Below are positions 33,518 through 44,100 of a stretch of 64,000 bases of DNA, one piece after another. The DNA comes from Bacteroidales bacterium (lineage in GTDB: Bacteria > Bacteroidota > Bacteroidia > Bacteroidales > Tenuifilaceae): contig JABFRB010000014.1 of NCBI GenBank assembly GCA_013141385.1, forward strand, positions 248,001 to 312,000. Reading direction: 5' to 3'. A program made the translations under genes and the position numbers. Numbering within the stretch: the stretch's first letter is position 1; each line of letters begins with the position of its first letter. The notes beneath the pieces were generated by a model, which was given only the letters and a program-made list of their open reading frames with translations, did not search any database and was not told where the DNA came from.

Positions 33518-34092
33518 AGCGTCCAAACTCTAAATTTATTGCCAAGTTGCTGAACAGTACTTAACCACAAATCCTCAGCACCTGATATTATTTGAATTGG
33601 ATCAAGATTAGTAACAACCCAAGATCCCTCTAATATTTCGCGTTCCAACTGCTCTTTAGTCCATCCAGAATATCCTACGAAGAAAAGAATTTGGCTTGAA
33701 GCAATCTTTTTAGCAATTATTAGAGACTTGATGTATTCAAAATCACCACCCCAAAATAAATTATCGACAATATGATTTGTTCCAGGAACAATATCGCCCA
33801 AAGTATGAATAAAGTGAACAGATTTAGGGCTAACAGGACCTCCTAAAGAAATCTTTGCGTCAAAACTAGGAAAGCCAGGCATCAATTCGAACAATGTATA
33901 ATTTAGCAATCTGTTTAGGACAAATCCAATTGTACCATTCTCATTATGCTCAACCAGTAGAACAACAGATCTCTTAAAATTTAAGTCAATTAGACTAGGT
34001 TCAGCAATAAGAACTCGACCCTGTGATGGGGCCAATTTATCAAAATTGATTCTGAAAAAATCAAATTTTAATTCATTTGGCATGGCAACCAT
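33490..34092 (-). CDS. YqgE/AlgH-family protein
   Basis: The 200-aa cytoplasmic protein of DUF179 has APSQGRVLIAEPSLIDLNFKRSVVLLVEHNENGTIGFVLNR, LGGPVSPKSVHFIHTLGD, FWGGDFEYIKSLI and FFVGYSGWTKEQLEREI. The family is widespread and of uncertain function. Its 3' end overlaps the convergent aminotransferase gene by 28 bases. Confidence 0.9.
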   Translation of the reverse strand: MVAMPNELKFDFFRINFDKLAPSQGRVLIAEPSLIDLNFKRSVVLLVEHNENGTIGFVLNRLLNYTLFELMPGFPSFDAKISLGGPVSPKSVHFIHTLGDIVPGTNHIVDNLFWGGDFEYIKSLIIAKKIASSQILFFVGYSGWTKEQLEREILEGSWVVTNLDPIQIISGAEDLWLSTVQQLGNKFRVWTLYPEDPMSN

Positions 34093-34191
34093 GATTTCAC
34101 TTCAAATAGCAAAATAACAAAAAATAAGCCAAAGATCAAGGCTTACTTTTGTATAAAACGTTATGATTCATCAAATCCTACCCAAACTTAG

Positions 34192-36615
34192 CTAATAGAG
34201 TTTTTGGTACTTTTTGGGATTAGCATCATTCATTATGCTATATATTCCCTCGAAAACATCCTCTGCATTAGGATTTGAAAAGTAATCTCCATCTGTTGTA
34301 TAAGCGGGTCTATGCTGCTGCCCTGTAATTGTTTTAGGGGTTGAATCGAGGAAAAAGAACCCTCCCCTTTCCTCAAGTACTTTCTGCATCATATAGGCTG
34401 TTGCACCACCAGGAACATCCTCATCGAAAAAGACAACACGACTAGTTTTTTTAATAGATTGAAGAATCACATTCGGCAAATCAAATGGCAGAAGAGTTTG
34501 TACATCTACTAGTTCAACCGATATCCCAAACTCAGCCAGTTGCTCAACAGCCTCCTGAGCAATTCGAACACAACTGCCATAGGTAACGAGGGTTATATCT
34601 TTTCCTTCTTTTAAAATTTCAGGAACTCCAAGTGGAATCCTATATTCACCGAGATTGTCTGGACGTTTCTCTTTTAACCTATAACCATTCAAAGGCTCAA
34701 TAACTAATGCAGGATCGTCCCCTTCAAGGAGTGTATTGTAAAAGCCAGCAGCCTGAGTCATATTACGAGGAACGCAAATATGCATTCCTCTAATTGAATT
34801 TATTACCATGCTTAGGGGTGAACCTGAGTGCCAAACGCCCTCAAGTCTATGTCCCCGAGTGCTTACAATAAGTGGTGCCATTTGACCTCCTTTGGTTCTC
34901 CATCTAACCGTTGCAAGATCATCGCTCATGGTTTGAAGGGCATATAAAAGGTAATCAAAATACTGTATTTCCGCTACAGGTCGAAATCCTCGAAGAGCAA
35001 GGCCTATGCCTTGTCCAAGAATTGTTGTTTCTCTAATTCCTGTATCAGTTATTCTATTCTCACCATACTTAGCCTGTAATCCTTCATAGGATTGATTTAC
35101 ACCACCTATTTTCCCTAAATCTTCACCAAAAGCAACGAGTAAGGGGTTTTTACCAAAAAGTGAATCCCAATTATCACGTAACACCTCTCGACCGTTTACT
35201 ATTGGCGAATTATCCGAGAATACTGGTTTAACTTCCTTAACATTAATTGAAGCCCTGCTCGTTTCGCAGTATAGATGAGAACTATATCTTTCTAACCCAT
35301 CCTCATTATTACGTTTAAGCCAAATAGATAAATCTTCTTGCAATTTATCACGCATTGTACAATCAGTACAAACATGTCGAAGTATCTTTTTAGCCGAACT
35401 CATATTATCCTTACGAATTGGATAAGCAATTTTCTTAAGATCTTCGGTAATTATTCCTACCTTATCAATATGCTCACGCTTGCAAATACAAGAACGATTA
35501 TCGATTATCTTTATCAACTCATCACGCTCTTTTCTGATTGGTTCAGTAAATTTCAACCATGCTTGATTCTTAGCCTCCTTTGTTATCTTCAAAGCCTCTT
35601 GTTCAACCAAATCAAGTTCTGTAGAGGATGCAACCCCTTCATTAATTATCCATTCACGAAATCTTCTGTTGCAATCAAACTCAACCTCCCATTTTAATCG
35701 CTCTTCTGATTTATAGCGTTCATGCGATCCTGATGTGGAGTGTCCTTGAGGTTGTGTTACCTCTGTAATATGAAATAGCACTGGAACTTGTTCATTCCTA
35801 CATCTATCAACACCCTCTTTAAAAACCTTTATTAGTTCCGTGTAATTCCATCCTTTTGCTCTATATATTAATATTCCAGTTTTATCCCCTTCTTTTTTTT
35901 CAAACCCACGAACTAACTCTGAAATATTATTCTTTGTAGTTTGATAGTCACGAGAAACCGAGATACCATAGCCATCATCCCATATTGAAAGAGCCATTGG
36001 AACTTGTAAAACACCTGCAGCGTTCAATGTCTCAAAAAAGTGCCCTTCGGAGGTACTAGCATCACCAATAGTCCCGAAAGCTACCTCATTACCATTCTTA
36101 CTAAATTTTGTAAATCCTTTTAAGTCAGCATTATTTCTAAACAGTTTTGAAGCCAACGCTAAGCCCAATAATCGAGGCATTTGCCCTGCCGTTGGAGACA
36201 TATCAGGGGAACTATTTTTCATGGAGGACAAATCTTTCCATGTTCCATCAGGTTTAAGACTTCTTGTCGAAAAATGATTGTTGAAAACTCTCCCTGCATT
36301 ACCAGGATTTAGAGATATATCTGTTTGACCATAAAGTTGAGCAAAAAACTCCTCTGCACTAAATAAACCCGCGGCCATCATAAAGGTTTGATCTCTATAA
36401 TATCCTGAACGCCAGTCGCCATCACGAAATGTTTTTGCCAAAGCAATTTGAGCTAACTCTTTTCCATCTCCAAAAATTCCAAATTTTGCTCTTCCTGTTA
36501 AAACCTCTTTACGACCTAATATGCTAATCTCACGACTTAGGACAGCCAATCTATAATCGTCAATTATTTCGTTTTTATTCAAATTACTAACTTGTTTTTT
36601 AGTATTTGTTGCCAT
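34192..36615 (-). CDS. Fused E1 alpha-beta subunit of a 2-oxoacid dehydrogenase complex
   Basis: The 807-aa protein joins both E1 subunits. Residues 1 to about 400 are the alpha part, with the thiamine-diphosphate motif FGTIGDASTSEGHFFETLNAA...SIWDDGYGISV. Residues 465-807 are the beta part, with LLVAFGEDLGKIGGVNQSYEGL, RITDTGIRETTILGQGIGLAL, PVAEIQYFDYLLYALQTM and LVTYGSCVRIAQEAVEQL. The fused form is common in Bacteroidota for branched-chain or pyruvate-type complexes. The linker (about 375-420) contains SCICKRE and VCTDCTM, four cysteines in paired spacing. It is probably the partner of the E2 at 65-1348. Confidence 0.9.
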   Translation of the reverse strand: MATNTKKQVSNLNKNEIIDDYRLAVLSREISILGRKEVLTGRAKFGIFGDGKELAQIALAKTFRDGDWRSGYYRDQTFMMAAGLFSAEEFFAQLYGQTDISLNPGNAGRVFNNHFSTRSLKPDGTWKDLSSMKNSSPDMSPTAGQMPRLLGLALASKLFRNNADLKGFTKFSKNGNEVAFGTIGDASTSEGHFFETLNAAGVLQVPMALSIWDDGYGISVSRDYQTTKNNISELVRGFEKKEGDKTGILIYRAKGWNYTELIKVFKEGVDRCRNEQVPVLFHITEVTQPQGHSTSGSHERYKSEERLKWEVEFDCNRRFREWIINEGVASSTELDLVEQEALKITKEAKNQAWLKFTEPIRKERDELIKIIDNRSCICKREHIDKVGIITEDLKKIAYPIRKDNMSSAKKILRHVCTDCTMRDKLQEDLSIWLKRNNEDGLERYSSHLYCETSRASINVKEVKPVFSDNSPIVNGREVLRDNWDSLFGKNPLLVAFGEDLGKIGGVNQSYEGLQAKYGENRITDTGIRETTILGQGIGLALRGFRPVAEIQYFDYLLYALQTMSDDLATVRWRTKGGQMAPLIVSTRGHRLEGVWHSGSPLSMVINSIRGMHICVPRNMTQAAGFYNTLLEGDDPALVIEPLNGYRLKEKRPDNLGEYRIPLGVPEILKEGKDITLVTYGSCVRIAQEAVEQLAEFGISVELVDVQTLLPFDLPNVILQSIKKTSRVVFFDEDVPGGATAYMMQKVLEERGGFFFLDSTPKTITGQQHRPAYTTDGDYFSNPNAEDVFEGIYSIMNDANPKKYQKLY

Positions 36616-37009
36616 TGCAGAGTTATTAAATTAAGTGTCAACCTATTTTACTTTTTCAATGATTTAAACAATAATATGACCTAAAAGTTTTAAAATGCGA
36701 ACTTAAAGTCAAAACGCTCTAATTTGAATTTGTTAGATGTATTGTCTGGCATTAAAGAATCTTAAAATTAATTATCTCCTTTATCTGATTATTTTTTAAT
36801 ATTAAAATAACGTCAGTTTGATGCAAGGTGTCATCCTGAGCGAAGCGAAAAATATAATTACCTAAAGATTAGATACTTAACTTTATTCAGTATGACAAAA
36901 CAACAATCTAACGCTATGCTTATGATCAATACGTTATGCTTACATCGAGTTAGCGTTAAAATAATCAGATTTTAGAAGGAGTTAAAATTTAAGGGAAAGG
37001 AGTTATTCT
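36616..37009. other. Gene-free gap with a small inverted-repeat element
   Basis: No gene is visible in this 394-bp AT-rich gap. It holds an imperfect inverted repeat: TGTCATCCTGA at 36829-36839 and TCAGTATGACA at 36887-36897 (10 of 11 pairs), bounding a 69-bp element that includes GAGCGAAGCGAA, a short motif I have seen scattered in bacterial intergenic regions. It may be a small non-autonomous element. Confidence 0.4.
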
Positions 37010-37990
37010 CTAAAAAGTTGGACAAGGAATTGGCTTCCATCTCCTTTTGGTACTTACTTTGAATTCATATATAAAGGAGATTTCATGAGAACCTCCTGAG
37101 TTAAATCCTAATTTAGAAACAGTGAAATCATAGCTGTACGCAAAACTCACCTGCTCGAATTTATAACCAACCATAAAAGCTATTGCATCAAATTTTTTAT
37201 AGGTTTTTGAAATTGGTAAACCCCTATACCAAACCCCGAAACTAATTGGCTCACTAAACCAATACAAGCCAAGATCTAGTTGCTGAAAATCACCCTGTTT
37301 TCGATAGTAAAACGCTCCAGTAATACTTTCTTCAATTTTGCTTAAAATAAATCCTCTTATTACTCTTCTAATTCCTCCATAAACTGAAAACTTAAAAGGT
37401 AAACGTGATTGATCGTTATAAAAGGAAGTTGTTGGTTGTAACATATGATCCCAAGTTGTACCAATCCATACATTATCGGAGTAAATAAGCAATGATGATG
37501 CAACATCAATGTCATAAATAGAACGTTTGTTGGGTGGTGATATAGTCGTTGGTATACTACTATCGTCAGATGTTAGTTGATCTCCAAAAATAAGGCTTGA
37601 AAAATCAATGGAGGTTTGAACCAAATAAAAGCCTAATCCAGGTCTAAGGTGCCATTCTGGCAAGGGGGTTAAATCGTAAGAGTAAAGAATACCCCCTCTA
37701 GTATTGCCCAATTTGCCAGATCCTGCCTGATCGCGAATAATAGAAAGGCCGAGACCGCTATGAAAATTAATAAAATTATGATCCCACGATAAACTTGCTG
37801 TTTGGTATGCATCCTTAATCCCAATCCACTGGTTTCGGTAGTTTACAACTGTCCTATGACCTGCTATACCTCCAGCAAATGAAGGGCCAAGAAACAAAGG
37901 ACAAGAATAAAATTGAGTGAAGTTTGGATCTTGCGGTCTCGCAGAAAGGCCAAGTAATATATATATAAAGAAAATTATAAATCTTTTCAC
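37010..37990 (-). CDS. PorP/SprF-family T9SS outer-membrane protein
   Basis: The 326-aa protein has a signal peptide followed by QDPNFTQFYSCPLFLGPSFAGG, the standard opening of PorP/SprF proteins, then repeated amphipathic strands ending in a beta-barrel-like C-terminus. In this family such proteins pair with giant adhesins carrying type B sorting domains and hold them at the cell surface. The adjacent upstream gene (38141-45241) is just such a protein, so the two are probable partners. The start is a GTG, with no in-frame ATG nearby. Confidence 0.9.
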   Translation of the reverse strand: MKRFIIFFIYILLGLSARPQDPNFTQFYSCPLFLGPSFAGGIAGHRTVVNYRNQWIGIKDAYQTASLSWDHNFINFHSGLGLSIIRDQAGSGKLGNTRGGILYSYDLTPLPEWHLRPGLGFYLVQTSIDFSSLIFGDQLTSDDSSIPTTISPPNKRSIYDIDVASSLLIYSDNVWIGTTWDHMLQPTTSFYNDQSRLPFKFSVYGGIRRVIRGFILSKIEESITGAFYYRKQGDFQQLDLGLYWFSEPISFGVWYRGLPISKTYKKFDAIAFMVGYKFEQVSFAYSYDFTVSKLGFNSGGSHEISFIYEFKVSTKRRWKPIPCPTF

Positions 37991-38140
37991 TTCAAAATTA
38001 ACGTTAAAGTATCAAACCTTTAGATAATAAAGCATCCTGGAGCTTATTATAAAAAATGTTTTATTTTAGAAATCAATTGTAATTATAAAGTATCAAATAT
38101 AATTTTTTTTTTGACAACCCACGTTTTTCTTCAAAATTGA

Positions 38141-41100
38141 CTATTTGAGTAAGGTTACATTCCCTTTTATGTCAAATGTTTTTCCATTAGTATATTTTCC
38201 AATTGCCCTCCAAATATAAACACCCTGATCGCAAATTTTTCCATTAAAGTAGCCATCCCAACCGACTTTAACGTCTTTCGATAAGAATAGTTGTTCACCC
38301 CAACGGTTGAATATCATCAACTTATACTCAACAATACCATAATGAACTGGATGGAAAACCTCATTTCTATAATCAATATCATCGTACAGACCTCCATTTG
38401 AACCATTTTTATTTGGTGTAAAAGCATTCGGAAATCTTATTTTACCATAACCTTCAACCCATACTTCCGGAAAATTGGATGTATCATCCTGACAACCTCC
38501 TAACGAGTCAGCAGCGAATGCTCTAAGTGAAACTCCAAATTGATTAATTTCAGTATAAGTATGAACAGGATCTTTTTCATTTGTAAGCGTACCATCACCT
38601 AAATCCCATTCATATCTGACAGCGTATTTTGATAGGTTGTAAACATGTACTGTAGCATCAGGTAGCATAACTTTTTTAGGAAAAACAGCAAAATCAGCTA
38701 CAGGGTTCTGGAATACCCTAAATGTTTTATAGTAGTATGAATCTCCGCCATCACCTGTTACCCTTAATTTAACATTATAGTAACCAGGTTTTGTGAATAT
38801 GTGAATAGGTTCATCAACAGTTGAAGTTGTACCATCGCCAAAGTCCCATAAATAATTTGCTCCATACTGAGAGGCATTAATCAAGTGAGTTTCAAGCGGT
38901 GAACATGAGTTGTAAATATCCGCAGAAAAGAACGGTATCGGTTCTGCTGGTAATAATCTTAAAATATTGGAAGTTGTATCCCAGCAATGAGAATTTTCTA
39001 CACGAAGCGTCGATCTATAAATAAAATCATTTGCCTTAGGACCCCAAGTTGTATATGTATGATCACCCGCTTCTTTAAGTGATGAAGTATAACCATCGCC
39101 AAAAGTCCACGAGTAAGTCCAACTATCAGCTGCGGGTTTAGATTGATTATGGAAATTAAAAGTTGCATCTGGGAATATCTTTAACGGTGGATTAACAGAG
39201 AAATTGGCTACAGGGGTAGCGTAAACCGTCAAAGGTATTGTAATGGTATCCTCACAATCATACTCTGAAATTGATCGAAGATGAATACCAAATATTTTAT
39301 CGTTCTCAGTAACATTAACAAATCTATGGTTAGGGCTCATAAGATTTGAATTAGTTCCATCTTTAAAACTCCACTGATAAAAATATGCGTTTTGTGAAAT
39401 GTTATTCAAGGACACGACAAAAGGACTACATGCAGCATTTCCCGGATTAAATGAGAAATCTGCCTTAACTTCAGGATAGGCGTATACTGTTTGGGATGTG
39501 CTATTCTGACATCCAAATGCAGTCGTTGCATTCAGAGAAATTACATAGGGTTGAACATCAGAAGTGAGATTGTGATAGGTGTGAGCAATAACCTGATTTT
39601 TGTCAATAGTATTAATTAGTGTTCCATCTCCTAAATTAAAAGCAAAACTAAGATTTGTTCCACTAGAAAGATTTGTTAGACTAATTGGAAATGGCGAACA
39701 GCTCAAACTTTCATTATTCATTACATAGGAAGCAATTGGGCGAGGATGAACTGTAATTATTTTAGTAACAGAATCGGCACACTGATGAACAGATCTAGTA
39801 ATTAGTTTAATATTATAAATGGTATCCTTGGTAGCTAAATTATTTTTATACAGCAAACTACTTAAGTTCTTTTGGGTTGAAAATGTTCCGTTCCCTAAGT
39901 TCCAACTATAAGAGTTTGAACTATTGTAAGAAATAGTAGTATTATTAATATCAGTTACTAAAGGGTGACAACTCGTACTATTTGTAATATTAAAGTCAGG
40001 ATAAATCCTCGGATTTACAGTTATAAATCGACTTATTGTATCGAAACATAATGCATTATTCTTATAAGTAGATTTTAACTTTACTTTAAACTTATTGATA
40101 ATTGGAGGATTTGATAAATTTGTAAATACACGTGAATAATCCTGTAAATTTGACTCTGACGCTCCATTAATAGTCCAATCGTAATTATAAGCAGTAGAAG
40201 GGGTTAAATTACTAAACTGCGCTGTAAATGGTTCGCAGGCCTCAATAATTGATGAACTATAGGATGCAATAATTTTTGGTGCAATTGTTACAGTTTTTCT
40301 AGAGGCTGATTTGCATCCCAGAATATTAGTTGCGGTAAGTTTAATATTTAAAATCGATTCATTTACAGTGGATGGATTATCAATATTCAGATTTGCCGGA
40401 GTAGTTGAATTAAACGATAGCCCATTGTCCAATTCCCACAAATAATTCCCTAATCCTTTAGAAATATTGGTAAACGTAATGGTAGTTGGACTACATCCAC
40501 TTATAGGGTTTACATTAAAGGTTGAAATAACTCTTGGATAAACCTGAATAAACTGCGAGATTGTATCCCAACAACCAGTTCCTAAATCATCAAGTCTCAG
40601 GTTGATTTTGTATTTCTTAATCTCATCAGTTATTGTTTCATTATCAATAAGTTTGATAAATGACTCTCCCGAAATTAAGGATGTTCTCTGTTGTGGAATG
40701 CCTCCAATAGTATGACCAAAATCCCAAGCCCACTGAGTACCATTTAAAGATTCATCCTTTAGGTTTATATAAAAAGGTGTACACGCACTATCCCTTGTCA
40801 TTGAAAATCTAGAATTCACTTCAGGAAATGCAAATACAGTTTGCGTGGCATTACTACTACAACCCTTAGTATTTAAAGCCGTAAGTTTAACATCAAATTG
40901 TTTTGTTGCCGCTGTCCTATTCTCGAAAAGATGAGCAATATTGTTCCTATTAGAAATTGTTTGTATATCGCCATCGTTAAAATCCCAAGTAAATGAGATA
41001 TTGCCACCTGTTGATAGGTTTTTGAATGTAAAATTTGCAGGAGCACAAAGTTTATCGATAGGTATCCCCCCACCTGTTAATGGTAAGGCAATATTGACAC

Positions 41101-44100
41101 CTGCAATTACCTGTGGATCAACAGCAAATGTTTGCGAAGTACTACTTGTACAACCAAAGGTATTATTGAGATTTAATGTAACAGTTCTGTTTACTGGATT
41201 TTCGGGATCTGGGTTTGTAAACTCAACAACAAAATCATCATCAACCACACTCTGGGGTATTCCACCGTTAAAATTCCAGTTATAGGTAGATATTGTAGGC
41301 CCAGCAAACGATGCATTAAGAATCTGAACCTGCATTGGAGTGCATTGTTTAATCACTTGTGAATTAAACGCAGCTGAAACAGCAGGGTTTACAGTAACTG
41401 GAAACGTTTTTGTGTCAACACATCCTCTAGGTGTTGTGGCAGTTAAGGAAACATTAAATGTTTTTGGAAGAGTATTATCCGAATTGGTAAAAATATGGCT
41501 AATAGTGGTTGCAATAGAACTAGTATTATCGTTAAAATCCCAAAGAATATTGCTGATTGGGGCATTTGTTCCGAATAGTGCGGATTGATTCTGGAGATTA
41601 ACAGTTAAAGGGTTACATCCATTGGTAACTGGTAATGCTGTCCAGCGAGCCTCAACCTGAGGGTAAACTACTATTGATTTTGTAAGTTGATCTGAGCAAA
41701 AACCGCTACTTACTGTTAATTTAATATTTCGATTTATGTCAAGACCTGTTAAGTTTGTTGGATTTGGAAATACCTGATTTGAACCTGTATATGACGTTCC
41801 ATCAAAATCCCAAGTATAATTGATAATTGCTGCAGAGGTGGTTGCCGAAACTGTCGAATTGTATGGTGGGCATCCCGCTGTCTTGTCCAAACTAAATAAA
41901 GCTTTAACACTCGGTCTAACAACGATATTTTGGGATGTTGTGGCAAGACAACCAAAACTATTATTTGTTTTAAGTGAAACCGGTACTGTAATATCAACAA
42001 CACCATCATTTGTAAATGTAAAAGGGGGATTATCAATGGTTGATGCTCCATAAGAACCAAACTCCCATTGATAAGTTTCAGTGTTAGTTACAGTACTTGT
42101 AAATGATGCATTTAAAGGCGAACAGTGGTTAGGGTTTGCATTATCAATATATGTAAAACTAACAGTTGATTGAGGGTTAACCGTAATTATTTTAATGATA
42201 CTATTTGTACAACCTCCTGCATTACTGGCCGTAAGTTTAATAGGAATAGTTCTAATCCCAAGGGTTGTTGATGGGTTGGCAAATATTTGCACAGGAATAT
42301 TTTTTGTTGAAAAATCAATTGAACCATTATTTTCAAAGTCCCACTGGAAAAGAGTAGATCCGATTGAAGATGTATTATTAAAATTAACTGTAAGTGGAGA
42401 ACAACCTGTCTCTTTATCAAATGCTGCATCCGCTTTAACATAGGGTTGTACAATTACATTAGATGTTTGGTTTGCAGAACAACCATAGGTATTTGATGCA
42501 GTAAAACTTACAACTTTAGTAACAGGTGCTGCAGTAAAATTATCAAATGAATAAGCGGCTGTGGTTTGATTATCAATAGCATTGCCATCGATCAGCCAGT
42601 GGTAAATTGTGGCGTTAGTTGTAGTTGATGTAAAATTTAAGTTCAACGGAGAACAACCCAGAGGATTTCCATTGTTATTTGTCACAAAACTAGTTGATAC
42701 AGGTGGATCAATCGTTATCGTTTGTGAAGTTACATCTGAACATCCTCCTGCATTAGTTACTTTTAATCGAATGGTTACAAGTTTTGGTGTATTGGTTATT
42801 GTTGTATTCGTGTACAAAAGCGACCATCCAGTTGCAGCTGGAACTGAATATTCAAAACCGCTAGGTCCAGTGGCTATATCTCCATCTCTATCCCAAAAAT
42901 AGTTATTTACTCCACCTTTGCTATCGTTCAAAACGGTTAGGTTAAATGGAGAGCAATTCTCAACCTTGTCGATCACAAAACTTGCCTGAATATAGGGTTG
43001 TACAGTAACAGAAAGAGGTGTCGTTGCATTACAGTTATTATATTTATCGGTAATAAGTAAACTTCCCACATAGGTGGTCGGTCCAATATTTAGGTTATTA
43101 TACAAATGAGTAGGGCTTTTATCGTAAGATGTCCCCCCATCACCAAAATCCCATGAATACGACAAACCGTTTTCTGCGGTAGGCGGACCAATTTTACCAA
43201 TAGAGGTGTTGTTGAATGTAACGTTTAGTGGATGGCAATGATTCGGATCTGGAATCGTTGTGGTGTAGCTGGCACTTATACGAGGATAAACAAGGATGCT
43301 TTTAGTCACCTGCTTAAAACATATGCTACTTGCATCTGATGCGAGCATCGTAATATTGTATCGAATTGTATCGCTTGTTAAGTTATCAAATACATGGTTG
43401 AACGTTGGTGCATTATTTAAACCTTCCCCAGGATCTGCCAGATCACCATCACTATTAAAATCCCATTCACTAAATGCAACTCCCGAAGAATTATTAATAA
43501 TATTTACGGTAAGGGGAGCACAACCTGAAAAAACATCAGTTGTAAACTTTGCATCCATGTAAGGAGCAACAATCAATTCAATCTCTCCAGAATCTTTAAG
43601 GCTACAAACCCCGCTAACAACAATCTTGTACTTTAACGACTTTGTAACATTAGATGCAAGTGGGGTATCGCTAAAAGGATCATCAAGAAAATCACTGGGA
43701 GTCCAAGCATACTTTGTGCCACCGCTTGCAAAAAGTTGGGCGGATTCACCATAGCACAAAGTGTTACCCGGTCCGCCTGTTTCTAGCACAAATGATTTTG
43801 GGTCGAATTTATTAAAATCAGAAAAATAACCGTACATACAAGTTGTACCTGCATCCCCATTCACAATTCCTAGGTGAAAAATATCCTTTGTATTAGATAT
43901 AAGGTGTTGTCCCATGGCTACTTGGGCGGTAGAAAAACTACCAAATCTGGCTACACGCCAAGGAGTACCAGGTACCAATACAAATGATGCTGGTGGAATT
44001 AAATCGTTTCTTACCACCCCATCAACCAAAAAACCATCCTGAGCATTATCCCGAACCATCATAGTTAGGTAAAAAGGACTTGACTTAGGTCGCGTAAAAG

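Noticed and set aside
40941-43562. Many open frames on the plus strand opposite the PKD-repeat gene
   Set aside because: They are mirror frames of a repetitive minus-strand gene with strong homology; none has a plausible start context or recognisable domain.
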